A stretch of DNA of 48,569 nt from Treponema sp. (GCA_024681195.1 JAILBH010000132.1:1-48569); one strand, 5' to 3'; counted from the first letter of the stretch, positions 1 through 8,675 are shown. Numbers and translations: made by a program. The notes: generated by a model from the sequence alone, not told the origin.

Positions 1-2595
1 GAAAACCTGCCCTCCCCGGTCCATTTCCTGTCTTATGGCGGCTGCTACCCTGTCGTCGCTGAATTCATCTATAACTGTTTCAATGGGCTGGCGGTTCTGA
101 GGCGGTGTTGTCAAAAGACTCATGTCGCGGATTTTTAAAAGACTCATGTGCAGGGTTCGCGGGATAGGCGTTGCAGACATGGTAAGACAGTCTACATTGT
201 TTTTCATTTCCTTAAGGCGTTCCTTATCCTTTACACCAAAACGCTGTTCTTCATCAATTATCATAAGACCAAGGTTCTTAAATTTTACATCTTTCTGGAT
301 GATTCTGTGGGTGCCGACAAGGATATCAAGTTCACCCATAGAAAGCTTAAATAATATTTTCTTTTGCTCTGCAGCCGGGACAAAACGACTAAGTCTTGCA
401 ATTTTAACCGGAAAGTTTTTAAATCGTTCAATGAGGGTTTCATAATGCTGCTCTGCAAGAATTGTTGTTGGAGCTAAGAATGCAACCTGTTTACCGCCCA
501 TAACAGCCTTAAAGGCAGCTCTCATTGCAATTTCTGTTTTGCCGTAACCAACGTCTCCACAGACAAGACGGTCCATAGGAACTGGCTTTTCCATATCTGC
601 CTTAACTTCTTCGGTTACAGTTACCTGATCGGGGGTGTCTTCATAAGGGAATGCAGCTTCAAATGCAGACTGCCATTCAGTTTCTTTAGGAAAAGCATAG
701 CCCACACTCGCCTTTCTTCTTGAGTATAAATCTATAAGTTTTTGAGCAAGATCTTCTACGGCCTTTTGAACCTTGCTTTTACGGTTTTCCCATGACTTTG
801 AACCAATGCGGTCAAGTCGCGGTTTTTCTCCTTCATTACCAATATAGCGCTGAACAAGATTTACCTGTTCAATCGGGACAAAGGCAAATTCCTGGTCCGC
901 ATATTCAAGCTTAATATAATCTCTTTCGTTTCCTAAGGACTTTACCCTTTCTATACCATGGAAAAGTCCAATTCCCCAGTTTACGTGAACAATATAGTCT
1001 CCTGGATTTAACTCAACAAAAGTGTCGATTGCTTTAGATTTGGCTTTGTTTACAGATTTGGCAACATATTTTCTGCGGCCAAATATTTCGTTTTCCTGAA
1101 TTACAAGAAGCTTAATCTGAGGAATGTTAAAACCTGCTGAAATCGGTTTTGGAATGAGTTGAACGGGCTTTATATTTCCATGAGGTTCAATGTCTGTCCA
1201 GTCTTTAAAGATTTCATGAATACGAAGCTGCTGATTATCGTTGTCTGTAAAGATTACAATATTCCATTCGTCATTCTGGAGGTTTGTTAATTCCTCCTTC
1301 ATATAGTTTAGGTTTCCAAAGAAACTTCTTCCCGGTTCTGATGCAATTTTGAATAAAGTTGCATCAGAGTGCTCAGGATCTGCAGCAGTATCACCCTCTA
1401 GTGTCTTAAATTGTATACACTTTAAGACTTTTTCTGAAGTAGATTTGAAGTCTAAAAGCAAGGAGTCCGGCGGTAATGATGGAAAATTTTCGCGTGATTT
1501 TCTGTACATTCCTGTATAATCACGTCTTATTGCTTCTTCTGCGTGCAGCAGACGATCGTAATTAAACATTAATGTAAGTGTGTTGTTATCCAGATAATCT
1601 AAAATTGTGTATTGTTTATCCCATAAAAGATGATAAAAAAGCTCTTCACCTTCTGCATACCCCTTTTCTTCAAGCTCTTCAAGCATCATCTGTTTATAAT
1701 CAAGCGCGTTTTGTGTAAAAGGCAGGTGAACACTTAATGTTTGTGTACCATCCTCTTGTATAGTATTAATTGATGTACTATTCGCCTGTAAAGAAGTATC
1801 CTGATATTCATTAAGTTTTTGGCCTAATTTTTGTACAAGCTCATGATTCCAGATTACCTCTTTCATTGGATAAATTGTAACTTCGCTTCTTGAAGCAATT
1901 GTTGTCTGCGAGTCTGCTTCAAATTCTTTGATTGATTCTATTGTGTCAAAATCAAAAATAATACGGATTGGATTTTCTTCCAGCGGCAAAAAGATATCCA
2001 GTACTTCTCCTCTAAGGCTGAACTCCCCTCTTACATTTACCCTTGAAACTCTTGTGTAACCTGTTTGGATAAGCTTTTCTGCAATCTTTACTGTATTAAT
2101 GCTGTCTTTCTTTTTGAGTGTGAATGAGAAGGTTTTTATGTAATCTGGTGGTGGAAAGTTTGTAACAAATGAACGTTGTGTAATTATAAAAATGCGCGGA
2201 CTCTGTTCTGTGCGTAAGTCAGATCGTTCTGCAAGCTTTGCCAGAAAGCCTGCTCTCTGACCAAAAACAACGGAGCCTGTTGCAGCCGGTCTGTAAGGAA
2301 TTGTTCCCCAGTTTGGAAGCGTAAAAACCTGGGCTTCTGGAAAGATTGTTTTAATATCGGTTGTGATATCATTCATCTCATATTCACCCGGAACAACAAT
2401 CAAAAGATCCTGGGAAAGACTTTTTATGTGACTTGTCTTTGTAAGTTCAGAAACAAAATATGTAAAAAGAGACCCCTGAATTCCTTCAAGCTGTATTGGA
2501 AAACTTGTGTTTGCATCGGTAATTTTTTGAATTACCCCGGAAAAAGAATCCCAATTATGAAGAAAAATATTGACAGAAGATGATAATGATTTCAT
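1..2595 (-). CDS. mfd: Transcription-repair coupling factor Mfd, C-terminus beyond window
   Basis: Mfd is an ATP-driven translocase that removes RNA polymerase stalled at DNA lesions and recruits UvrA. I translated the minus strand from the ATG at 2593-2595: 865 codons are present and the frame is open to position 1, so the end of the second translocase domain and the TRCF domain lie outside the window. Visible landmarks are the UvrB-like segment RGEFSLRGEVLDIF near residue 190, an RNA-polymerase-interaction-like stretch (VHVNWGIGLFHGIE), Walker A GDVGYGKTE near 675, the DEEQRFGV box near 780 and ATPIPRTLHMS near 815. Intact mfd proteins are usually about 1100-1200 residues. The gene is divergent from the exported-protein gene at 2664, with 68 bases between them. 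No convincing ribosome binding site precedes the ATG. Identification is firm; the start is the first ATG of the open frame. Confidence 0.95.
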   Translation of the reverse strand, partial: MKSLSSSVNIFLHNWDSFSGVIQKITDANTSFPIQLEGIQGSLFTYFVSELTKTSHIKSLSQDLLIVVPGEYEMNDITTDIKTIFPEAQVFTLPNWGTIPYRPAATGSVVFGQRAGFLAKLAERSDLRTEQSPRIFIITQRSFVTNFPPPDYIKTFSFTLKKKDSINTVKIAEKLIQTGYTRVSRVNVRGEFSLRGEVLDIFLPLEENPIRIIFDFDTIESIKEFEADSQTTIASRSEVTIYPMKEVIWNHELVQKLGQKLNEYQDTSLQANSTSINTIQEDGTQTLSVHLPFTQNALDYKQMMLEELEEKGYAEGEELFYHLLWDKQYTILDYLDNNTLTLMFNYDRLLHAEEAIRRDYTGMYRKSRENFPSLPPDSLLLDFKSTSEKVLKCIQFKTLEGDTAADPEHSDATLFKIASEPGRSFFGNLNYMKEELTNLQNDEWNIVIFTDNDNQQLRIHEIFKDWTDIEPHGNIKPVQLIPKPISAGFNIPQIKLLVIQENEIFGRRKYVAKSVNKAKSKAIDTFVELNPGDYIVHVNWGIGLFHGIERVKSLGNERDYIKLEYADQEFAFVPIEQVNLVQRYIGNEGEKPRLDRIGSKSWENRKSKVQKAVEDLAQKLIDLYSRRKASVGYAFPKETEWQSAFEAAFPYEDTPDQVTVTEEVKADMEKPVPMDRLVCGDVGYGKTEIAMRAAFKAVMGGKQVAFLAPTTILAEQHYETLIERFKNFPVKIARLSRFVPAAEQKKILFKLSMGELDILVGTHRIIQKDVKFKNLGLMIIDEEQRFGVKDKERLKEMKNNVDCLTMSATPIPRTLHMSLLKIRDMSLLTTPPQNRQPIETVIDEFSDDRVAAAIRQEMDRGGQVF

Positions 2596-2617
2596 TTAAT
2601 TTTACCGAAAATAAATA

Positions 2618-2623
2618 TATAAT
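2618..2623 (+). promoter_or_regulatory. Candidate -10 box for the exported-protein operon
   Basis: TATAAT lies 41 bases before the TTG start at 2664, in the 68-base divergent gap with mfd. The matching -35 position (2595-2600, TTTAAT) is poor, so this is a tentative promoter. Confidence 0.4.
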
Positions 2624-2663
2624 ATAAGAAATAATTCTTAAAATAAACTTTAAGGAGATTACG

Positions 2664-3653
2664 TTGAAAATCCGTAAAATTACACTTATTATAGCAGTTC
2701 TTAGTATTTTTGGACAGACTCTGTTTGGCCAGGCAACAACTGTGGAAAGCGGTGTCCGCGATTTTTCTGACGCTTCGGTTTCGATCAAATATTACAACAG
2801 GTCAATTTATTATCCTGGTATGAATGATGACAATCCTATTAATGTTCATATCACTATAAAAAATAATGGTACCGAAACCCTTCGCTTTAAGCTTGCTGAT
2901 GACCGTGCATTCAGCCTTGACTTTTATGCTTATACTGTAAAAAACAGTAAGCTTGAGCAAACCGATTCTGTAATTGAAAAACGTACAACAAACCGTACTG
3001 TTTATTTTAGAGAAATTGCTCTTGAAGGTGGCGAAGAATATTCCTTTATTGAAAATGTAAAGGATTACATCAAGGTAACAGATCCTTCTGTTTATTACCT
3101 TGAACTTTCGTTCTACCCTGAACTCTATAAATCAAAATATATTAAGCTTGATTCAAACAGACTTACTTTGGAAATCCGCCCTTCTCCTTCTGCTGCATCA
3201 TCTGTTTATGTTCCTGTAAAAGACGGTTCTTCAGAAATCCTTAAGCCTCAGGAAATTGGTCCGGATAAGGTTGTTGAACAGACAATTATTGCAAGACAGA
3301 AATCTCTTTGGGATCAGTACTTCCTTTACATGGATGTTGAATCTTTGCTCAAACGTAATTCTGCTTTAAGCAAAAAATATGTTACAGTTTCTGCAGAAGA
3401 ACGTGCCCGCATGATTGAATCCTTTAAGGCAGATTTAATGCAGTCAAGAATTGAAAATGATATTATTGCTGTTCCAGAAAAATTTGAAATTGAAAAAACA
3501 ACCTACTCTCCAACCGAAGGTTCTGTAGTTGTAATCGAATGGTTTAAGTATCCTAACTTTAGCGAAAAGAAACGCTATACCTATAAGGTTCGTCAGCGTG
3601 AAGGAATCTGGAATATTTATGATTACACTGTTGTAAATCTTGGAACTGAGTAA
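2664..3653 (+). CDS. Exported protein of unknown function (treponemal type)
   Basis: 329 residues with a clear N-terminal signal peptide (basic MKIRK, a hydrophobic run, then a likely cut near LFGQA around residue 22). The rest looks like a beta-rich extracytoplasmic domain, with a segment reading NVHITIKNNGTETLRFKL that resembles Ig-like or DUF11-like beta-sandwich sequence, followed by a charged C-terminal half. No catalytic motif is apparent and I do not recognise the family. The start is TTG at 2664, chosen because AAGGAG at 2652-2657 sits six bases upstream and the signal peptide begins there. It is the first gene of a plus-strand run with the pseudo-receiver and zinc-ribbon genes (12-base gap to the next gene). 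Likely periplasmic or outer-membrane associated. Confidence 0.8.
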   Translation: MKIRKITLIIAVLSIFGQTLFGQATTVESGVRDFSDASVSIKYYNRSIYYPGMNDDNPINVHITIKNNGTETLRFKLADDRAFSLDFYAYTVKNSKLEQTDSVIEKRTTNRTVYFREIALEGGEEYSFIENVKDYIKVTDPSVYYLELSFYPELYKSKYIKLDSNRLTLEIRPSPSAASSVYVPVKDGSSEILKPQEIGPDKVVEQTIIARQKSLWDQYFLYMDVESLLKRNSALSKKYVTVSAEERARMIESFKADLMQSRIENDIIAVPEKFEIEKTTYSPTEGSVVVIEWFKYPNFSEKKRYTYKVRQREGIWNIYDYTVVNLGTE

Positions 3654-3665
3654 TTAGGATAAAAA

Positions 3666-4418
3666 ATGAAAGCTCTTATAATTTCGGAAGAACAGACAGT
3701 TTGTGATTCTCTGAATGCCGTACTTGTAAAGGCCGGTTATGACACAATCGTTTATAAATGGCTTTTAAAGGCTTTGGACAATATTGAAGAGATTCGTCCT
3801 GACTGTATTGTTGTAAGCTCATCTGAATATCCGCGACACTGGAAGACTCTTGTTCAGTTTGTAAAAAGCGGAATTGGTGGAGATAATGTAGATATTTATC
3901 TTTATGAGCCAAATCCAATGTCGGCTGAAGATGAGGAAAAGGCACGGATTCTTGGAATTACAGATTATTTTACTACTCTGGAAAATGCAGAGTTAGAAAA
4001 GATTTTTAAGCCTGTTGGAGCTGCTGCTCCATCAGGTGACACAGTGCCTGAGCCGGTTGCAGCTCCTGTGGCAGTAGACGAAGCTGACGAAGTTCCAACT
4101 GTAGATAATATTGCTCCACAAGAAGAAACAGATGCTGGTGTAAATAATGATCACGGTCACTACATGCTTACAAATCCTTTTACTCATAAATATCTTTGTG
4201 GAAAATTCTTTGAATATAACGGTAAAACCCTTACCTGTTCTATTTCGAATATAAGTGATCTTGAAGGTATATTCAAAGATACAAACCTTGATTATTTTAC
4301 TTTCTTTGATATCTATTCTACCAAAACTGCTGCCGTTATTGTAAAAGATATTGTAAAAGCCGGAGACAATAATAATCTTCTGCTCGTGGAAATAAAAACT
4401 GTTTATGATGAGAATTAG
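3666..4418 (+). CDS. Pseudo-receiver domain protein of unknown function
   Basis: 250 residues. The first ~115 follow the pattern of a response-regulator receiver (MKALIISEEQT start, then hydrophobic strand DCIVVSS, then ITDYFTTLE). The phospho-acceptor Asp after the third strand appears replaced by Ser (VVSSSEYPR), and the usual Thr/Lys switch residues are not evident. A Pro/Ala/Glu-rich linker (about 117-160) joins it to a C-terminal ~85-residue domain (TNPFTHKYLCGKFFEYNGK onward) that I cannot assign. A phosphorylation-independent scaffold or adaptor role is inference. AGGA at 3656-3659 is six bases before the ATG, and the 3' end overlaps the zinc-ribbon gene by 14 bases, suggesting translational coupling. 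Confidence 0.72.
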   Translation: MKALIISEEQTVCDSLNAVLVKAGYDTIVYKWLLKALDNIEEIRPDCIVVSSSEYPRHWKTLVQFVKSGIGGDNVDIYLYEPNPMSAEDEEKARILGITDYFTTLENAELEKIFKPVGAAAPSGDTVPEPVAAPVAVDEADEVPTVDNIAPQEETDAGVNNDHGHYMLTNPFTHKYLCGKFFEYNGKTLTCSISNISDLEGIFKDTNLDYFTFFDIYSTKTAAVIVKDIVKAGDNNNLLLVEIKTVYDEN

Positions 4419-4761
4419 ACGTAAGAAAGCTAAATTTTTTTGTGAATTCTGCGGAAACGAAGTAAAACAGAATGATAAAGTCTGTACTTACTGCGGAAAA
4501 TTCTTTGCATCTGTACGTTGCCCTAATTGCGGAAAAACCGGTAGAACCGAAGAATTTACCAACGGTTGTCCAGCCTGCGGTTATGCTGTACATGGAAGCA
4601 GTTCTTTTGGAGGACGAGGAAGATTTGGAACCCGAAGCAAGCTGGGCCTTTCTTCTGTAAAAGGAAAATATACCGAAGCAAGCCTTCCCTTCTGGATTTA
4701 TATTGTTGTAATTGCCGTGCTCATAGCTCTTGTTATAGGTTTGTATGGCTGTCTGAATTAG
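4405..4761 (+). CDS. Zinc-ribbon protein with C-terminal membrane anchor
   Basis: 118 residues. Two CxxC...CxxC zinc ribbons are visible: Cys13/16 with Cys27/30 and Cys39/42 with Cys55/58. A Gly/Arg/Ser-rich linker (about 64-90) and one hydrophobic segment (about 94-116) follow, so the zinc domain is probably cytoplasmic on a membrane tether. It starts inside the preceding gene at ATGATG and is followed by the tRNA-Leu promoter. Double zinc-ribbon membrane proteins of this layout are common and usually uncharacterised; no function is claimed. Two adjacent Met codons (4405 and 4408) make the exact start uncertain by one residue. Confidence 0.8.
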   Translation: MMRIRRKKAKFFCEFCGNEVKQNDKVCTYCGKFFASVRCPNCGKTGRTEEFTNGCPACGYAVHGSSSFGGRGRFGTRSKLGLSSVKGKYTEASLPFWIYIVVIAVLIALVIGLYGCLN

Positions 4762-4768
4762 TCTGTAT

Positions 4769-4797
4769 TTGACTAAGCCTTAGAATTTTGATATATT
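4769..4797 (+). promoter_or_regulatory. Sigma-70-type promoter of tRNA-Leu
   Basis: TTGACT (4769-4774) and TATATT (4792-4797) are separated by 17 bases. Transcription would start near 4804, leaving a 5' leader of about nine bases before the mature tRNA. Confidence 0.75.
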
Positions 4798-4812
4798 GAT
4801 TTTAAGTTTTTT

Positions 4813-4896
4813 GCCCGGGTGGCGGAATTGGTAGACGCGCTTGGTTCAGGTCCAAGTGTCCTTACGGTCATAGGAGTTCAAGTCTCCTCTCGGGTA
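4813..4896 (+). tRNA. tRNA-Leu (anticodon CAG)
   Basis: A class II tRNA of 84 bases. The acceptor stem pairs GCCCGGG (4813-4819) with CTCGGGT (4889-4895), including two G-U pairs, with discriminator A at 4896. The anticodon stem CTTGG/CCAAG encloses loop TTCAGGT with anticodon CAG, reading CUG. A long variable region follows, then the T stem AGGAG/CTCCT with loop TTCAAGT. CCA is not encoded. The promoter at 4769-4797 and the hairpin with T-run at 4917-4946 bracket it as a single transcription unit. Its 3' 51 bases are also antisense coding sequence for the pseudouridine synthase ending at 4846. Confidence 0.95.
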
Positions 4897-5607
4897 CTCA
4901 AATTGAATTGATGATGCGCAGAATCTCATAGGTTCTGCGTTTTTTATTTTTAAAGACTCTTCCGGATTATATAAAATGTCATTAATTACAGGAAAACCAC
5001 TCCATGCAAGATGACTTCGGACTTGATGTCTGTAGCCGTTAGTAATTGTACATTCAGCTTTTGCAAAATTTTCTATAAGGTTCAACTCAAGAATTTTTAT
5101 ATTTGTTGAATAAATAACTGGTTTTCCAAGCTTTTTAAGCGCAGCTTTTCCAGCTTCATTTGTTACAGGACGAACTTCTTTACCGCCTTCTCCAAAAGGA
5201 CGGAAATAAGAACTAAGGGTAAAATCAAAGGGAGTATTTTTGTTTGAATAGTCCATTTCTAAAGGAGGAAAACCTTCCATCTTACATTTTTTAAGATTAC
5301 ATTCCGCATAATATTTTTTGAGAATTTTACCGGCTTTTTGTTCGGCAATAAGAAAGTCAAAACATTCCTGATTTGCAGCAATTAAAAGAAGTCCGCTTGT
5401 AGCAGTATCAATTCTATGTAAAAGGCCGTGTTCTATTTCTTTACGGCCCTGGACCTTTAGTAATTGTGGAAAGATTGCAGCCGCTTTAGAAAATGCATTT
5501 TCGTTATCATCATTACTTAATGGTGCCGAAGCAAGTCCTGCTGGTTTATAAATTATTGCAAAAGGTTTTGAGTCGTCCGGAGCTTTAAGAACTTCAATCT
5601 CTTTCAT
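4846..5607 (-). CDS. RluA-family 23S/tRNA pseudouridine synthase
   Basis: 253 residues converting uridine to pseudouridine in structured RNA. The family signature HRIDTATSGLLL occupies residues 64-75, with catalytic Asp67; the C-terminal GYRHQVRSHLAWSGFPVIND matches the substrate-binding end of RluA enzymes. There is no S4 domain, unlike the neighbour at 5604. The two overlap by four bases, so they are probably co-translated. The last 17 codons are encoded antisense to tRNA-Leu, and the preceding ones run antisense to its terminator. The family-typical end (IQFEYP, like LxFxHP in homologues) falls just before the tRNA, so only a short tail is made from tRNA sequence. Target position unknown. 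Confidence 0.9.
   Translation of the reverse strand: MKEIEVLKAPDDSKPFAIIYKPAGLASAPLSNDDNENAFSKAAAIFPQLLKVQGRKEIEHGLLHRIDTATSGLLLIAANQECFDFLIAEQKAGKILKKYYAECNLKKCKMEGFPPLEMDYSNKNTPFDFTLSSYFRPFGEGGKEVRPVTNEAGKAALKKLGKPVIYSTNIKILELNLIENFAKAECTITNGYRHQVRSHLAWSGFPVINDILYNPEESLKIKNAEPMRFCASSIQFEYPRGDLNSYDRKDTWT
4917..4946 (+). terminator. Rho-independent terminator of tRNA-Leu
   Basis: CGCAGAA (4917-4923) pairs with TTCTGCG (4933-4939), followed by a run of seven T (4940-4946). It lies wholly inside the antisense coding region of the pseudouridine synthase gene, where it encodes residues near NAEPMRFC. Confidence 0.8.
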
Positions 5608-6596
5608 TTAAAAGCTTCCTTAGTTTCTTTTGTTATGAGCTTTTTAGGATATTTTTGACGAAGCTGTTTTTCAAGTTCAAGAAAGCGGCGCGGAGTTTTA
5701 GAAATAAAAACAGTTGTTTTGTCTGAACCTGGAAGTTTAATTTCCAAAAGCTTTGAATGCAGCATAAGAGTTGCATCTGGAAAAATAGGGTCTGTTTTAT
5801 TATAAATGCTGTCTCCTACAATCGGGCATCCAAGATACTTCATGTGAACACGAATCTGATGTGTACGACCAGTTTTTAATCTAACCCTGACCAGAGTATA
5901 ATTTCCATAAGCTGCAATACAGTGATAGATTGTTCTTGCAAATTTGCCTTCATCGGTATCTGTTACAGCCTTAAAGCGTTTTCGATTTTTTGGATCACGT
6001 ACAATTTGAGTTCTTATGTCACCTGCATAGGCGGGCGGTCTTCCTTTGACAATAAGGATATATTCTTTTCGTAAAGATTTTTCTTTAAATTGATTTATAA
6101 GCCATTCTTCACTCTGACGGTTTTTTGCTGTTATGATTATGCCCGAAGTTTCTTTATCAAGACGGTGAACAATACCAGGACGGCGTCGCATGAGAATTTC
6201 TGAATCACTACCCTCTTTTAACTGAACAATTTTTTCTCTTCCCCAGTGATATAAAAGTGCATTTACTAAGGTTCCGTTCCAGTTGCCACAAGCAGGATGA
6301 GTCACCATTCCCTGTTTTTTATTCACTACAGTTACGTTGTCATCTTCATAAATTATATCAAGTGGAATATCTTCTGGGGTAATATCGTCAGGAATGTTAT
6401 CTTCCCATTCAATATCAATCATGTCGCCGGCTTTTACCTTTTGAGAAAGCTTACTTTTTTTACCGTTGATAAGTATAAGAGTAACACCGCTTTTTAATTT
6501 GGAACGATTCATTCCGCTGGATACTGTAGAAATATATTTATCCAGTCGTTCTGCGCTGTTATAACTTTCGGGAACCTTTACAGAAAAATATGCCAT
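5604..6596 (-). CDS. RluD-like pseudouridine synthase with S4 domain
   Basis: 330 residues. An N-terminal S4 RNA-binding domain (about 15-75) precedes the RluA/RluC/RluD catalytic domain with HRLDKETSGIIITAKN from residue 144 (catalytic Asp147) and KTGRTHQIRVHMKYLGCPI near 240-260. This arrangement is that of RluC/RluD, which modify 23S rRNA; sequence reading alone cannot choose between those targets. The length matches the family. The start overlaps the stop of the upstream membrane-protein gene by one base, and the end overlaps the next pseudouridine synthase by four bases. Confidence 0.92.
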   Translation of the reverse strand: MAYFSVKVPESYNSAERLDKYISTVSSGMNRSKLKSGVTLILINGKKSKLSQKVKAGDMIDIEWEDNIPDDITPEDIPLDIIYEDDNVTVVNKKQGMVTHPACGNWNGTLVNALLYHWGREKIVQLKEGSDSEILMRRRPGIVHRLDKETSGIIITAKNRQSEEWLINQFKEKSLRKEYILIVKGRPPAYAGDIRTQIVRDPKNRKRFKAVTDTDEGKFARTIYHCIAAYGNYTLVRVRLKTGRTHQIRVHMKYLGCPIVGDSIYNKTDPIFPDATLMLHSKLLEIKLPGSDKTTVFISKTPRRFLELEKQLRQKYPKKLITKETKEAFK

Positions 6597-7072
6597 TATT
6601 CTGCTGCTTCCTCCACAATGGGTTCAGAAGGAAGTTCTATTTTTACAGCTTCTGGATCTTCTATGATATTGATTGAATCATTAGTCTGAGATTTTTTCTT
6701 TTGACTAAATTCACGTTTAATAAATCTAATAACAAAATCAGTTAAACCAATGCCGGCACTAACACAAAGAGAAGTTATTATGATTTTTTTCATTTCTGCA
6801 GGTTCGTAGTCTGCTGTGGCAAGAGGATTAAATTTATCTGCTTTTCTTGTAAAATACTTATAGCCGTTATATACAATTGCGGCATCCATTGTTACAAAAG
6901 GCATTGATCCCAAGGTTATGATTTCGAATCTTCTTAAGTCATGAATTAGTTCAGGAAACTCTTCTTCTGTATACGGTTCAGGTGTTGTGTCTTTTTTTTC
7001 CGAAGATTGTGCAAAAATAAGGCCGCAAAGTAAAAAGAGAAATATGGCGCATACAAAAGTTTTGATTTTCAT
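6596..7072 (-). CDS. Small predicted membrane or exported protein
   Basis: 158 residues. It begins with a hydrophobic signal (KTFVCAIFLFLLCGLIFAQ, residues 4-22). A central segment DLRRFEIITLGSMPFV and a second hydrophobic stretch (about 94-115) follow, then a Lys-rich and a Glu/Pro-rich acidic tail. Cys16 lies inside the hydrophobic run and does not form a convincing lipobox. I do not recognise a named family. Its position between YggS and two pseudouridine synthases says only that it is co-transcribed. A five-base gap separates it from YggS. Confidence 0.75.
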   Translation of the reverse strand: MKIKTFVCAIFLFLLCGLIFAQSSEKKDTTPEPYTEEEFPELIHDLRRFEIITLGSMPFVTMDAAIVYNGYKYFTRKADKFNPLATADYEPAEMKKIIITSLCVSAGIGLTDFVIRFIKREFSQKKKSQTNDSINIIEDPEAVKIELPSEPIVEEAAE

Positions 7073-7077
7073 AAAGC

Positions 7078-7791
7078 TTAGTACTCCCTTTCTCCAAAAA
7101 TTGCGGTTCCAACCCGCACAAGTGTAGAACCTTCTTCAATGGCAATTTCAAAATCTCCTGACATGCCCATAGATAGTTCAGTTAAATTAAGTGAAGGAAA
7201 CTGCTCTTGTAATTCACCGGCAAGCTTTCTTAAAGTTACAAATGATTTTCTTATTAAAGCTTTATCATCTGTAAAAGGTGCCATAGTCATAAATCCGGCA
7301 GGAATTACATGTGGAAATTTCCCATCCTTACAGGCTTGCAAAGATTCAATCAGCAAATCACGGCTTGTATAACCAGATTTTGAGTCTTCACCTGTATGAA
7401 CTTCAAAAAGAATGTTTATTTTTTTGTCAATTCTGGCACATTGCTTTTCTATTTCCTGAATAAGTTCAATTCTGTCTACAGATTCTATAGTAGTAGCAAT
7501 TAGAACCGCGTGTTTTACCTTGTTTGTCTGAAGCTGTCCGATTATATGAAGCTCTGTTTGAGGATATTTCTGGCATATTGGAGGAAATTTTTGAAAAGCT
7601 TCCTGTACACGGTTTTCCCCAAAAAGAATTTGTCCGGCTTTTGCAGCTTCTATTACGGCTTCTGCCGGATGAAATTTACTTACAGCAAGAAGTTTTACAC
7701 TGCCCGGTTTTCGTCCTGCGTTTTTTTCTGCGGCTGCAATCTTATCTTTTATGATTTTAAGGTTATCTGGAATTACATTGTATGAACTCAT
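7078..7791 (-). CDS. YggS/PROSC-family PLP-binding protein
   Basis: 237 residues, the usual family length. YggS proteins hold pyridoxal phosphate in an alanine-racemase-like barrel and keep PLP and amino-acid pools balanced; they are not known enzymes. The PLP Lys is Lys39 in LLAVSKFHP. FGENRVQEAFQKF, FEVHTGEDSKSGY and the C-terminal LSMGMSGDFEIAIEEGS stretch, which binds phosphate, are all intact. The start codon overlaps the stop of rsmA by one base (position 7791), indicating coupled translation in the long minus-strand operon. Confidence 0.93.
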   Translation of the reverse strand: MSSYNVIPDNLKIIKDKIAAAEKNAGRKPGSVKLLAVSKFHPAEAVIEAAKAGQILFGENRVQEAFQKFPPICQKYPQTELHIIGQLQTNKVKHAVLIATTIESVDRIELIQEIEKQCARIDKKINILFEVHTGEDSKSGYTSRDLLIESLQACKDGKFPHVIPAGFMTMAPFTDDKALIRKSFVTLRKLAGELQEQFPSLNLTELSMGMSGDFEIAIEEGSTLVRVGTAIFGEREY

Positions 7792-8675
7792 TATTTACCT
7801 TCTTTTTGCTGATTACGAACTTCGTATATAACGTCTGAAAGCTTTAGCATTTGTGGAATTGTAAGAACTTCTGCTCGGAGCATTGGATCAATCTGGGCAA
7901 TAGAAAGACACTTTTCTGCCAGGTTTGAATCACTTAAAAAAGATTGAAGATTATTGCGGACAGTTTTTCTACGGGAAGAAAATAAGGCTCTCTGGACTTT
8001 AACAAAAAGCTTTGGATTAATACAGTTTGGAAAATCCTCTTTTTTAGTAAAAACAACAGCTCTTGAATCTACATTAGGCTTTGGCCAGAAGTTAGAGCCC
8101 GACAAATCCATAAGAGGTTTTACATCATAAGCCCAGCCACATAATACAGAAAGCGAAGAATAATCTTCACTACCCGGCTTTGCACACATTCTAACGGCTA
8201 CTTCTTTTTGCACTGTAAATACACAGCGTTCAAAACGGATATTATTTTCGATTGTATCTGCAATTATAGTTGCTGCAATATTATAAGGCAGGTTTCCAAA
8301 AAAACGTTCCGGTATATTCTGACCATCTGCTGTCTGATTATACCAGGTTTTCAGGACATCTCCTTCAACAATATTAAACTGATTATCAGCTGCTTCCTGT
8401 TCAAAAAAGCCTTTTATCAGAGCTGCAAAACCACGGTCAATTTCGAATACTGTAAGCTTTGTTCCTTTTTGAAGAAGTCCGCTGGTCATAGCTCCAAGCC
8501 CTGGTCCTACTTCCCAGACAGTTGTACCCTCCTTTACATCAAGTGCTTCTATAAGCTTTTCTCTTGCCTTCTGATTTATAAGAAAATTCTGTCCGAATTT
8601 TTTCTGCATTGAAAAGCCATTTGAGTCAAGTATGTTTTTAAGTTCTGCTGGTGAGTTGTAATCAGGGCAGTTCAA
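7791..8675 (-). CDS. rsmA: 16S rRNA dimethyladenosine transferase RsmA (KsgA)
   Basis: 294 residues. RsmA uses SAM to dimethylate two adjacent adenines in helix 45 of 16S rRNA late in 30S assembly. FGQNFL (27-32), the SAM loop EVGPGLG (55-61), the acidic VFEID strand end and catalytic motif IV NLPYNIA (128-134) are all present, and the C-terminal SSRRKTVRNNL motif is typical. The length is a little above the E. coli enzyme. The start overlaps the comEC end by four bases and the end overlaps yggS by one. Confidence 0.96.
   Translation of the reverse strand: MNCPDYNSPAELKNILDSNGFSMQKKFGQNFLINQKAREKLIEALDVKEGTTVWEVGPGLGAMTSGLLQKGTKLTVFEIDRGFAALIKGFFEQEAADNQFNIVEGDVLKTWYNQTADGQNIPERFFGNLPYNIAATIIADTIENNIRFERCVFTVQKEVAVRMCAKPGSEDYSSLSVLCGWAYDVKPLMDLSGSNFWPKPNVDSRAVVFTKKEDFPNCINPKLFVKVQRALFSSRRKTVRNNLQSFLSDSNLAEKCLSIAQIDPMLRAEVLTIPQMLKLSDVIYEVRNQQKEGK

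Noticed and set aside
122-445. Small plus-strand reading frames in the first 450 bases
   Set aside because: They run antisense to strongly conserved mfd helicase motifs and encode no recognisable protein.
1403-1428. GTCTTAAA / TTTAAGAC inverted repeat inside mfd
   Set aside because: It is short and AT-rich, has none of the end sequences of the palindrome family, and lies in normal coding sequence.
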